Source of the DNA: Chromera velia
Taxonomy: Eukaryota > Sar > Chromeraceae
NCBI GenBank assembly: GCA_018398765.1
Contig: JAHBMJ010002719.1
Span: forward strand, 1-15,915
Length of the DNA: 15,915 nucleotides
Reading direction: 5' to 3'
Positions 7,626 to 15,862 of the stretch are shown in pieces (the stretch's first letter is position 1; each line of letters starts with the position of its first letter). The notes under the pieces are model-generated. The model was given only the letters and a program-made list of their open reading frames with translations, did no database searches and had not been told where the DNA came from. Position numbers and translations under genes: made by a program.

Positions 7626-8080
7626 CGTGCAGAACCCAGTGCAGTTGGTCTCTTCTTGCGTGAATCAGATCTCTACAGAAGCACGCAAGGCAAAAGAACA
7701 ACACGTTGTGCCCGCTGTCTACGCAGCAGCTCGTCACCGTGCTACTGCACCAGGCAATAGAGCTTGCGGTGCAATAGACCTCTCACGATGTCGCTTCGGG
7801 ACTGACTCTGACGAAAAGGTTGCTTGAAAGAGCTCTACGAAAGGCCAAACAATTGATTGCCCTGCCGTCTCCTTAATCGATCTCGCGATGAGCTGTCTTT
7901 CAGGAAGCAAAAGATGACACTTGGTTTGCCAGGCTGAAAAGTCGGATGACGTGGAGTGCTTCTCGAGTTCTTCATTCGTGGACGGCCTACTCGCCACTCA
8001 GAGCCTCAGGAAGATCGTATTAATGGCATGCAGGCCTCGATCGATCGCGCCGAGTAAAAAAAATGGGCGGCCCCCAGGCT
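7626..8080. other. Intergenic stretch, no gene established
   Basis: On the minus strand an 87-codon frame (7997-7734) reads naturally in places (TNEELEKHSTSSDFSAWQTK) but lacks an ATG at its beginning, splice support or a domain. It could be a 5' exon or untranslated region of the small spliced gene, or chance. Confidence 0.35.
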
Positions 8081-8325
8081 TTCTAGACACCGCGGCGTTG
8101 ACGGTCAAACGCCGCGGTGCCGCGGAGCGCCCGAAGGGCGTACCGCGGCACGCCGCGGTTGTAAAACTTGGAAGAAAGGGTAGGAACCGCGGCGTGACTC
8201 TTCCGATCCTTACCTTTTCTGAGGTCAGTTAAACCAAATTAATCAGCAATTCATCAAATTCATCGTTGGAACCAGTGTTTCTAGAGCAGCCTTGGTGAGC
8301 ACCGCGGCTGCGCCGCGGTGCCTGC
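8081..8325. repeat. Cluster of CCGCGG-based hairpins
   Basis: Three strong stem-loops are visible. One at 8088-8119 has a 12-bp stem, CACCGCGGCGTT against AACGCCGCGGTG. One at 8117-8151 pairs GTGCCGCGG with CCGCGGCAC and has an inner CGCCC-GAA-GGGCG. One at 8299-8321 has a perfect 10-bp stem GCACCGCGGC with loop TGC. The first module is preceded by TTTCTAGA. The same modules occur in inverted orientation at 15579-15862, so this is a dispersed repeat family, probably non-autonomous. Confidence 0.7.
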
Positions 8326-8399
8326 CCAAGCTTTCTGCGGTGCTAGCGCTGCGGTTCTAGCCTACTTCTGACCGTTTGCCACCCCGCGGCGACAACCAT

Positions 8400-8425
8400 G
8401 CCTCTCAGGGTGTAAGTTGAGAGGC
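8400..8425. repeat. Small perfect hairpin
   Basis: GCCTCTCA and TGAGAGGC form an 8-bp perfect stem around a 10-nt loop. No T-run follows, and I assign no function. Confidence 0.6.
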
Positions 8426-8479
8426 CCAGCAGTGAACTACGGGGGGGCCCGAAATATAAATCCCATCCTATTCTATATA

Positions 8480-8484
8480 AGCCG
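8480..8484. repeat. Target-site duplication of the copia element, left
   Basis: AGCCG directly precedes the left LTR; the right LTR is followed by AGCTG (14523-14527). Five base pairs is the usual length for Ty1/copia insertion. One C/T mismatch separates the two, consistent with later mutation. Confidence 0.5.
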
Positions 8485-8712
8485 TATAAGGAATTCACGT
8501 GTCAGAACAGAGTTCGGGGAGGAGAGGATGAGCGAATGCGCCTCTCCTTGAATTAGTCAATGTGGATCGATCAGTTTCTCCTACACGGTGCATGCACAGT
8601 TTGTAGTATTGTAGATTTGTATAGCTTGTAGCGCGCTGAGCCCAGGCTGAAGTCCCTGGGACCGCGGCGGTAAAAGGCGGGCGTCAATCAACCCCGGACA
8701 CAATCTCCAACA
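8485..8712 (-). repeat. 3' LTR of the copia element
   Basis: In the element's orientation it begins TGTTGGAGATTG and ends CCTTATA. It differs from the other LTR at eleven of 228 positions (about 95% identity). In seven of eight transitions this copy has the A/T state. It contains ACCGCGGCGG, the same core as the nearby hairpin repeats. Confidence 0.93.
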
Positions 8713-8723
8713 ATCACCCCCTG
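8713..8723 (-). promoter_or_regulatory. Polypurine tract for plus-strand DNA priming
   Basis: On the minus strand CAGGGGGTGAT sits immediately before the 3' LTR, directly after the terminal TGA of the RNase H frame (8728-8726). This is the expected position for priming second-strand synthesis during reverse transcription. Confidence 0.7.
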
Positions 8724-8725
8724 AC

Positions 8726-9300
8726 TCAAACATTCACAGGAGAGTCACCTCTTTTCTTAGCTTTTGATCGACATGTCTTTGTGAAATCTACCATTCCTCT
8801 CTTCACATGCACTTCCTTCTTCACTTCAACCTGAAGCGCTTGACTCTCTCTCTCCTTTTCCAATTTGTACTTCGTGTGTCTGTCTGCCCACTGCCGATCA
8901 GTAGAAACCCAAAGCGCCCGCGCCTTCAACGCTCTCAGCTCCTGCTGCACATACTTTAACAATCCATCCATCCGAGGCTCTTGCTTCGAATATCCACTCT
9001 CCAATTGCTCCATGAGAGGAGCGCTGTCTGTATAAATCTCTACCTCTAGCGGTTTCATCCACAACACCTCTGTAAAACGCTTCCGTTGAAAAGATTGTTT
9101 CACACCATCTACAAGCGCACAAAGCTCTGCAGAGGTCGAAGAAATCAGCTTCCTTTTGATTCGTTTGCTCTTCCATGCCACCAGATTCGTTCTTCTCATT
9201 CCCTCAATCTTTTTCTTCTTGTCAACCAAGTAAGCCTAAAAGCCCCCCCCCCCCTTCCTTCACAACGGGAAAGAGAATACGAAACATCCACAAACAAAGC
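8726..9300 (-). pseudogene. Copia RNase H domain, frameshifted
   Basis: The domain begins in one frame with LALFVDVSYSLSRCEG (first acidic site in VDVSY) and continues after a run of twelve G (9254-9243) in another frame. That frame reads AYLVDKKKK, NLVAWKSKR, ISSTSAELCALVDG, VEIYTDSAPLMEQLES, and WVSTDRQWADRHTKYKL. These match the copia RNase H order: WKSK, SST.AE, YTDs and AD..TK. An in-frame TAG at 9238-9236 follows the G run. The frame ends with TGA at 8728-8726, next to the polypurine tract. The G-tract length change plus the TAG make it inactive as read. Confidence 0.85.
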
Positions 9301-10852
9301 AAGCTTCGGATCAATCACGCCCTCAAAGCGTAAACTGTCATTCTTTTCACGAGCTCTGATGAAGGCAAGCAAAGCAGCAACAAGTTTCGAACCAGTCGGG
9401 CGGGAACTGTAACGAGACAACTCACTGAAAACAAAAGCAAGATCGGCAGACGTCCGACACACCCAACCAAGCATACCCATCACTTTCATCATCACTGCAA
9501 CCAGGTCTTCTTCTTTCTCTTCTTCCTTTTCTTCATTCAGCATCTCAGGGGAAAGAGACTTGCGAGGCAAATCGTCTGTCTGAACAGGAATGGACTTCAA
9601 GTATGCCTACTGGCTAATCTCAAACCCGCTTTCATTCTTTCTCACCTCCAAACTCGTATAGCCCATTTCACCCCCCGCAGAGAGAATTTCTGGCTCATCC
9701 ATTTTCAAACGTTGTCTCAAAGGTTCAAAGTCACGAGCAGGGTCGGCAGAGAAAATGAGCAAATCATCAACGTGAACAGCCATCACTGCTTTCACCTTCT
9801 TCTCTTTATCCTTCAACACAAAGATGTTCTCAACGATTTCCTCCCATCCTTCTTCTGCTGTAATCCGTTTGAAATGCTTTCTATACAGACGAGGGGCATC
9901 TTTCAATCCATACATGGCTCTTTCTAGCTGACCGATAACTCTAGGTGCGAATCCTTCTGGGGAACCCGTCGGAACGCGTCCTGGCAGCTGCACAAATACC
10001 TCATCATGAATGGATGCAGTCAGGAACACAGTGCGCACATCTGACTTACCGATCGTCCACCCCTGACTTGATGCAAACATAAAGCAAACCAAAAGAGCCC
10101 ACCAAGCAGCTGTCCCACTGTACGTCTCAACGTTCTTTTGGTTATCTTGAAATCCTTTACATACAAGACGGGCTTTCGGCTTTCTCTCTTTCCCTTTCAT
10201 CTTCTATGTGAGCACCCATCTGGTTTTTATTACTCTTCTCTTCTGTAGTATTCTTACTCCGTTTATTTTCAACACTTTATTCTCCTTAAAGCTTTTTAAT
10301 TCCCCTTGCATCGCTTCATCAAAGAGGCCTTTCTCTACCTCAGAGTCCTCTTCCTTTGCATCAATGTGCCCCTTCCTTGGGTTCATATGCTTCATCATCT
10401 GGTCGACCACTTTCTTATCCACCACAAGTCTCTATGGCGCCTTCCTGAATCCATTTCCTTCTCTTTTCACTTTCTTCTTTTCACCCTCCTTACTATCGTC
10501 CTGTGCTACCGGTACCCTCTTCCCTTCCTGTGCTCCCTGCACTTTCTTATTATCCTGTGCTTCCTGCACTCCCTCCATTTCTCTGCTGCCTTGCTGCTCT
10601 CCTTCATGTACAAGAAAGCTAGCCAAGGCTGCGGCCCCCCCAGACTCCCCAAGCAAGTTGAGGCCAAACAATGAATCATCATCTGGAATGTCTGGCGGGA
10701 CAACTTGTCCTTCTCCCTCTTTCTCTGCTGGCTGTGCTGTCTGAACAAGTTCGCGACCCTGCCCTGACTGCTTTTTCTTTTCTTTTCCACCCCCAAAGTT
10801 CACGACCCTGCCCTGACTGCTTTTCCTTTTCCTTTCTACCCCCTACCCCCTG
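9301..10852 (-). pseudogene. Copia reverse transcriptase with variable linker, interrupted by stops
   Basis: After a Glu/Lys/Gln-rich linker (about 10800-10435) comes the start of the RT domain: IKTRWVLT, then a TAG at 10206-10204. It continues with KARLVCKGFQD, the first catalytic Asp in GKSDVRTVFL, VFVQLPGRVPTG, RAMYGLKDAPRLY and AVHVDDLLIFSADP. The active-site motif is HVDD where most copia enzymes have YVDD; both aspartates are kept. Then come FEISQ, a TAG at 9609-9607, and the connection region LGWVCRTSADLAFVFSELSR with YSSRPTGSKLVAALL. In-frame stops are at 10434-10432, 10206-10204 and 9609-9607, all TAG, and the frame otherwise stays constant over this part. Confidence 0.9.
10754..10845. 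repeat. 49-bp tandem duplication in the pol linker
   Basis: CGACCCTGCCCTGACTGCTT starts at 10754 and again at 10803, each followed by a similar TTTTC-rich tail and CCCCC. The period of 49 leaves remainder 1 when divided by 3. The pol frames on either side (for example codon starts at 11530 and 10803) are also offset by 1. The duplication alone accounts for the frame change. Confidence 0.85.
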
Positions 10853-12115
10853 CTACTGACTTCGCAACTCCAGGTGGCCTGCCTTAAGTTGAGAGCCTGC
10901 TGCAAATAGAGGAGGGAAAGGGACAGGTGCAGAAACAGAAAACACAGACTCTCCTACAACACGATCTAGCTGCCTGACGGCCGCTAACGGAACAGAGTCG
11001 GGAAAGATTGCCTACAACTTGGAGGAGGAGACAACAGCTTCAGGGTCCACACCCCCTGTAGTAAGAACATCAACTTCTCTGTCTTCATCGACATCAAAAT
11101 CAGAAAAACGATCAACATCGTCAGCAGGTGCAGCTGCTGACTCAGACACTCCATTCAAAAAGTTAGAAGACACATTCAAACCATACCATTCAATCAAAGA
11201 CACAGCACTCAGATGCACACGCAAAGGTCTCCATCCTTTCCCACTGTTTGTCTTCACAAGAACACACATAACAGAGTCGCTTTTAACTCCAGCAAAGAAC
11301 CCTTCCTTTCCCCTGACAGGCACAGCAGAAGAGGGAATCGGACGAGGGTCAGTCACAAGAACACGATCACCGACAGAGATGGGGGAAATAGGACGAGCAG
11401 CCTCAACACCAAACACAGACGCATTGGGCGACTTACCCGTCACAGATGAAATACATTCATTCAAAGAATCAATCACACCACTCAACAACCACTTCGCACA
11501 ATATTTCGGCAAATTCAAATCCGCAAGCAACTTTCAGAGCAATCTTTTCACTGTACGATTCATTCTCTCTCCTTGCGCTTGAGACTAGGGAGTGTAGATG
11601 CTTCTTTTCTTATGAAAGATGGACTCCTAATCACACACATGCTCGTACTGTCCCTTCTTTTCACCCACAAATTCTCTTCCGTTGTCAGTGCAAACCGTTG
11701 CAGGCTTTCCTTTCACTTTTAGCTTCTCACCCAGTCTCTCCCATCTTCTTACCCACGCAGTCAGATGTCTTACTGCCTTCCCTTTCGAAGATATTAGAAC
11801 CATGCCAGAAACAAAACGAGTTGCAGCATTGACAATCAAAGACACAGGGGTACCACTAGGTAAAAACATGATATCCTGATAAATGACTTCATTGAATTCC
11901 TTTGCTTGCACGCCTTCCTGGCTTTTCTGAGGAATACGATGCATCACAGCATTCACATGCTTGCACTGTCTGTACATATGCCTCACTTGATCACACGCCT
12001 CTCTGCTCACACGCGACATAATGCCTTTCTCTTTCATTGTTTCATACAGTCGCATACCAGTCGCATGCCTAAATCTCTTATGCCACATCAAACCTCCCTC
12101 GCACTTATCTGACCT
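10853..12115 (-). pseudogene. Copia integrase with pre-integrase zinc-binding region, interrupted
   Basis: The open part starts in the middle of a frame with CEGGLMWHKRFRHATG, the GAG-pre-integrase start with both histidines. The cysteine pair is unusual: CDQV then QCKHV, so the second Cys of the usual C-x2-C is missing. The catalytic core follows: D in EVIYQDIMFLPSG, D in VCTDNGREFVG, and E in AQGERMNRTVKRLL. Then WLLSGVIDSLNECIS, TGKSPNASVFG and VGDRVLVTD belong to the C-terminal part, followed by a poorly conserved acidic tail. Stops are at 11629-11627 (TAG), 11587-11585 (TAG, at the Gln position of the YTPQ motif), 11536-11534 (TGA), 11014-11012 (TAG) and 10855-10853 (TAG). No frame change occurs within the integrase itself. 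Confidence 0.88.
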
Positions 12116-14250
12116 TCAGAAGGGAAGCTTACCCTCCGCGATCGATGCGCACCTAACCGAATTGGCGGTCGCTCCTGCAGGGCCCCCTTCTGACCTCCGT
12201 GCTGCAAAAACGCCCACTCACGTGCAAGAGGTCTATCCTTCCTATCTACGTTCAAACACATACGAAGGGGGCCATGCTTCACTGCCGGACTCTTTGACTA
12301 CACCCCCCCATGCACACTCAAAACCAGAACGCCTTCCTCCTCTTTCATACATGCACGAAAACTGCCACTCCCTTTTTTAGGGAGCTCCACCCAGAATGGC
12401 TCACGCACTTTCTGCAAGCGGAGACCATGCACACTCATAAGAGAGACTGGCACAGACCGAGAGAAAGCTCCATCCAAACGTGCCGTCCTCCTACCTCTAT
12501 CCACACATTCGACTCTAGGGAGATCCATAGTCACGTCACTCTCTGCTCGTACGACGTCTCCTTCAACCCCCACAAACTCACTGTCCGTCTCCCTCACCTC
12601 AACCATACAGGCCTCAACATGCCTCGACGTCTCTGCCAAAGAAATGCCGGCTGCATCTAGATCAACCACCGGCTTCTTCACCACCCATTTCATTCCACCC
12701 CCTCTCGCTCCACATGCACGCCCCATAGCGTGTGGTCGCAGTTTTATCACGTCCTGCCTGGGACGGCTCTCCCCCTCTTCTTCAGCAAGCAACGCAAAGC
12801 GATTGGAAACCTGTACACCAAGGAAATGCGCTGCACTCTGCACCCCCGAGTGTGGTCATCTCCCTCCCTGTCCCCCAGAGGAGGACGAGGAAGACTGCTG
12901 CTGCTGGCTTCTGTTGGGATCTTGGCTGGGGGGAGGGGGAACCCAAGGGCGAGGCTCGATTCTGGGCTGCCCCGCACGCTTGCGCGCACAGTTCTTCTCG
13001 AAGTGGCTCATGTCCTGGCACCACCAGCACCTCTTTGGTCCCTACGGCTGCTGCTGCTGTTGAGGGGGAGACTGCTGGGAGGAGCACTGACCGTTCTGTC
13101 TGTTCCCCTGATTTCTGAATCCACCAGATCCCCGACCCCGTCTCTCCTGGCCTTTGAAGGCTCTCTTTCTGCCCCCACTCTGCCTTTGTCTCGCCTTGAT
13201 CTCTGCATCTCGATCAAAGGACACAAACCACTCGAGCTCCTTCTTCAGAGTGGCATAGTCAATCTGTCTGAGATCCAGCTGCCCCCCCAATCCAGGAAGT
13301 TTCGATCTGAGGGAGTTGACGAGCTTCATACGCTGGTCGTCCGTGAGGGCGTTGACGATCATGATGACCTTGGCGGGATCTGCGATCTCCCACTCTGCAT
13401 CGTCGGAATCGAGGAGGAGATCTTTGAGTCGCTGGTCGATCTTTATGAACGACAGCACCACACCGCTCGGGATGACGACACGACCGTTCCGATCACGGTG
13501 GTCGAGAAGCTATGGGAAGACCTGCACACGCTCCTGCACAGCTAGCTGCATCGCCAGCAGGGTCGAGGAATACTCCTGCTTCATCTTCTCTACAATATCC
13601 TCAGGGTTCACCCACTTTCGTCTCCATCTCCTCACATCTCTCCTGAAGGCCTGAGCATCACTTCCTGCCTTGTTCAGCGTGACGATGATATTGGATCTCC
13701 ACTCCTCTGTCGACTGGAAATGCTTTCTCTGTAGGTGCACATTGGAGAACTCCCCCCACTGCGACGCAAAGTCGACAATCTCCTTCTTTCCAGCGAACTT
13801 CGGGCAGGTGGTCAGGTCCATTTTCTTTGACTGCTTCGACGATCTTTTCTTCCTGCATGCGGAACCCACTCTCTGAGCTGCAGAGTGGCGGGAAGACGCA
13901 TCGGAAGATCCACTCACATCAGACGAGTTAGAGTGGGAGGGAGACGGGTCTTTGTCCAAGAAGAAAGCCACAGCATCGAAGGGCTTTCAGACTTTCTGAG
14001 CCTGAACGGCTTCAGGCGCAAACAGAGAAACAGGGGAAATTCTTTCTTTCTTTTCCGCCACTGCGGCACTGGTTCGACTGGGTGGAATCCATCTGTCTAA
14101 CGAGTCTTCTACTCTCTCCTCCCGCTGGCCTGGAGGCGCAGCATCTCTTCGATCGAACTCTGCATTGAGTCTGGATAGTTTAGCGCTGATCGGTTTAAGA
14201 GCATAGTTGAGTAAGCTCCTGAAAAAGCTTTTCATGTCTTCAAAGTTCAT
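12088..14250 (-). pseudogene. Copia gag plus protease region, interrupted by five stops
   Basis: The likely start is the ATG at 14250 (MNFEDMKSFF), about 45 bases inside the 5' LTR. One frame continues to 12088. It contains a capsid-like helical region (TCPKFAGKKEIVDFASQWGE, TEEWRSNIIVTLNK, LLDSDDAEWEIAD, DYATLKKELEWFVSFD), an Arg/Gly-rich then Gln-rich stretch, and an intact zinc knuckle CWWCQDMSHFEKNC (C-x2-C-x4-H-x4-C, near 13017-12976). A probable protease region follows: VVDLDAAGISLAET near 12660 where DSG/DTG is usual, and later VPVSLMSVHGLRL. In-frame stops are at 13989-13987 (TGA), 13512-13510, 13044-13042 (TAG, two codons before the zinc knuckle), 12858-12856 (TGA) and 12300-12298. 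The frame ends at TGA 12090-12088, while integrase continues in the -1 frame after a 25-nt overlap. I see no slippery heptamer, so I read this as decay. Confidence 0.82.
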
Positions 14251-14294
14251 CTTGACAACAAAGTGGCAACAAATCAGAGACTGACACACTGATC

Positions 14295-14522
14295 TATAAG
14301 GAATTCACTTGTCAGAACAGAGTTCGGGGAGGAGAGGATGAGAAAATGCGCCCCTCCTTGAATCAGTCAATGTGGATCGATCAGTTTCTCCTACACGGTG
14401 CATGCACAGTTTGTAGTGTTGCAGATTTGCATAGCTTGTAGCGCGCTGAGCCCAGGCTGAAGTCCCTGGGACCGCGGCGGTAAAAGGCCGGCGTCAATCG
14501 ACCCCGGACGCAATCTCCAACA
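14295..14522 (-). repeat. 5' LTR of the copia element
   Basis: Same length as the other LTR (228 bp) with the same ends, TATAAGG on the plus strand at the left and CTCCAACA at the right. It should contain the element's promoter; I cannot point to a convincing TATA box in the transcribed orientation. Confidence 0.93.
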
Positions 14523-14527
14523 AGCTG
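14523..14527. repeat. Target-site duplication of the copia element, right
   Basis: AGCTG follows the right LTR directly and pairs with AGCCG at 8480-8484, with one mismatch. Confidence 0.5.
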
Positions 14528-14644
14528 GTTAAGGCATTTTGAGAACAAAATGACTATTAAGTCAGGTAATAAAAAGAAAACTGTACATACATCATTAACT
14601 AGATCATCAATTGAACTATTATTCAATATTAGATTTAATACCCC

Positions 14645-14690
<46 letters not shown>

Positions 14691-15082
14691 AATGAGTAGT
14701 AATAAAAATGAATCAAACTGTATTAAAATGATTATTCATGAATGTACACACCATAAAACATTGTTCGGCATTGTCAAATATAATATTAATTAATCAAATC
14801 ACAGATCTGACAGAGAAAAGAAGGAAAAAACGAGGAGTATTAGAAATATAAATTCTTCTCTCCTCTGGACTTGGAGACGCCTCAACCCATTTGACCTCCC
14901 CCCCTCTTATCATCTCTCAGCTGCGTTTGACATATGTCTGTACACAAAGCAAATGTGTGATTGATGTGCGATTGATATGCGATTGATTATCGTTTTCTGA
15001 AGTCGCAGTCACTTTTATGACCATCGGAATCCAGATCCGAGGTGCATTGACAAAGGAAAGCTGCATAGTCGGGGACTCGCCC
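14528..15082. other. AT-rich non-coding stretch
   Basis: Base composition changes sharply from the GC-balanced retroelement to AT-rich DNA. I see no gene. It contains the TA microsatellite and, at 14955-14987, three units of an 11-bp repeat (GTGTGATTGAT, GTGCGATTGAT, ATGCGATTGAT). Confidence 0.6.
14648..14690. repeat. (TA)n microsatellite
   Basis: About 43 bp of alternating A and T, interrupted once by G at 14678. Confidence 0.97.
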
Positions 15083-15319
15083 TTATATGCGAGTCTGTCC
15101 CCTTGTCCGCACACCACTCCTCGCCCCCCCCCTAACTAACAATCGGACCTCCTTTGCCATCGCAATGATAGAGGAGAACATAGATCTCTCCGGCATATCT
15201 GTGCCCGCTTTGTCCTCTTGCTCCTTCTCTGCGAGAACAAAGAACTTCAAAAACTTCTGAGACTGCGTCATCTTCGCGCCAGCGTCAGGCGCTTTTTGTT
15301 TGGGCACCATAACACTCAC
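15083..15319 (-). CDS. Weak candidate exon or small ORF of unknown function
   Basis: The minus strand reads MSVMVPKQKAPDAGAKMTQS, QKFLKFFVLAEKEQEDKAG, TDMPERSMFSSIIAMAKE, then an Arg-rich end. The first part has a natural amphipathic, charged composition. A possible splice donor (GAG|GTCCGA) follows IIAMAKE. I recognise no family and there is no supporting neighbour. The more convincing internal start is the ATG at 15310. Confidence 0.25.
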   Translation of the reverse strand: MSVMVPKQKAPDAGAKMTQSQKFLKFFVLAEKEQEDKAGTDMPERSMFSSIIAMAKEVRLLVRGGARSGVRTRGQTRI

Positions 15320-15578
15320 ACGGTAAGACAGTCCGGGCAGACTGTCACCTTCGCAAAAATTCAGAGTCGAATAAGCACATTCAACTGTGAAGTATTGAAC
15401 TTAGTATTCATGGAAGCACACAAATCACATAGATGAATGTTCTTTTGACAGGTTGAGCCCGCTGCTCTCAGTTGATCGCTTGACAAGAATCTGTACTATA
15501 ACAGCTCTCTTGGCTGAGAGCTGTCAGAGCAACACTTGGTGGACTCGATCTTGACGATCCATTTTTTTTTTTCGAATA
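15320..15578. other. Non-coding, one perfect hairpin
   Basis: No gene is seen. At 15501-15524, ACAGCTCTC and GAGAGCTGT form a perfect 9-bp stem around a 6-nt loop. No T-run follows directly, so it is not an obvious terminator. A run of twelve T lies further on, around 15561-15572. Confidence 0.5.
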
Positions 15579-15862
15579 CCGCCGCGGAGAGAAAAAGGCG
15601 ATGGTCCCGCTGCTCCGCGGCGGACCCGCCACGGAAACTTGCTCGACTGGCACCGCGCCGCTCTGTGGCGCGAAGTGGCACCGCGGCGTTTATACACAAA
15701 CGCTGCGGTGTCTAGAAACTCTGGTTGGAACACCTTAAAAAAAATTTTTGGCGCCTGCGGTGTGCAAAAGAAACCGTTTTTTTGAGTATATGGGGCCATG
15801 TCCCGAACGAAGGGGGGCACCGCCGCGGAGGGGCCTGGAAAGGACCGCGGCGCAGCCGCGGT
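15579..15862. repeat. Second cluster of CCGCGG-based hairpins, inverted relative to 8081-8325
   Basis: Stems are CCGCCGCGGAG (15579-15589) with CTCCGCGGCGG (15613-15623), CACCGCGGCGTTT (15679-15691) with AAACGCTGCGGTG (15698-15710, one mismatch), and ACCGCGGC-GCA-GCCGCGGT (15844-15862). The middle module is followed by TCTAGAAA, mirroring TTTCTAGA in front of the first cluster. The last is the reverse complement of the 8299-8321 module. On the minus strand both clusters contain a frame reading FLDTAA..KRRGA, which comes from the shared repeat and does not indicate a gene. Confidence 0.7.

Larger units (their letters stand above)
8485..14522 (-). mobile_element. Ty1/copia-type LTR retrotransposon, nearly full length but degenerate
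   Basis: The 6038-bp element is bounded by 228-bp LTRs and 5-bp near-identical flanking repeats. Read on the minus strand, the order is 5' LTR (14295-14522), gag with zinc knuckle, protease region, integrase, reverse transcriptase, RNase H, polypurine tract, 3' LTR (8485-8712). Integrase before RT is diagnostic of copia and excludes gypsy. One gag-pol frame can be followed for nearly the whole length, but it carries fifteen in-frame stops (TAG or TGA) and three frame changes, so this copy cannot make its proteins without readthrough. No primer-binding site matching a tRNA that I recognise follows the 5' LTR. Both LTRs end TG...TA instead of TG...CA in the element's orientation. Confidence 0.95.

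Noticed and set aside
10208-10860. Plus-strand frames rich in Ser, Phe and Cys opposite the pol linker
   Set aside because: They are the antisense of the Glu/Lys/Gln-rich pol region, which has clear continuity with integrase and RT on the minus strand.
12088-12115. Programmed -1 frameshift between gag-protease and integrase
   Set aside because: The frames overlap by 25 nt, but I see no slippery heptamer and the element has many other lesions. Ordinary decay is simpler.
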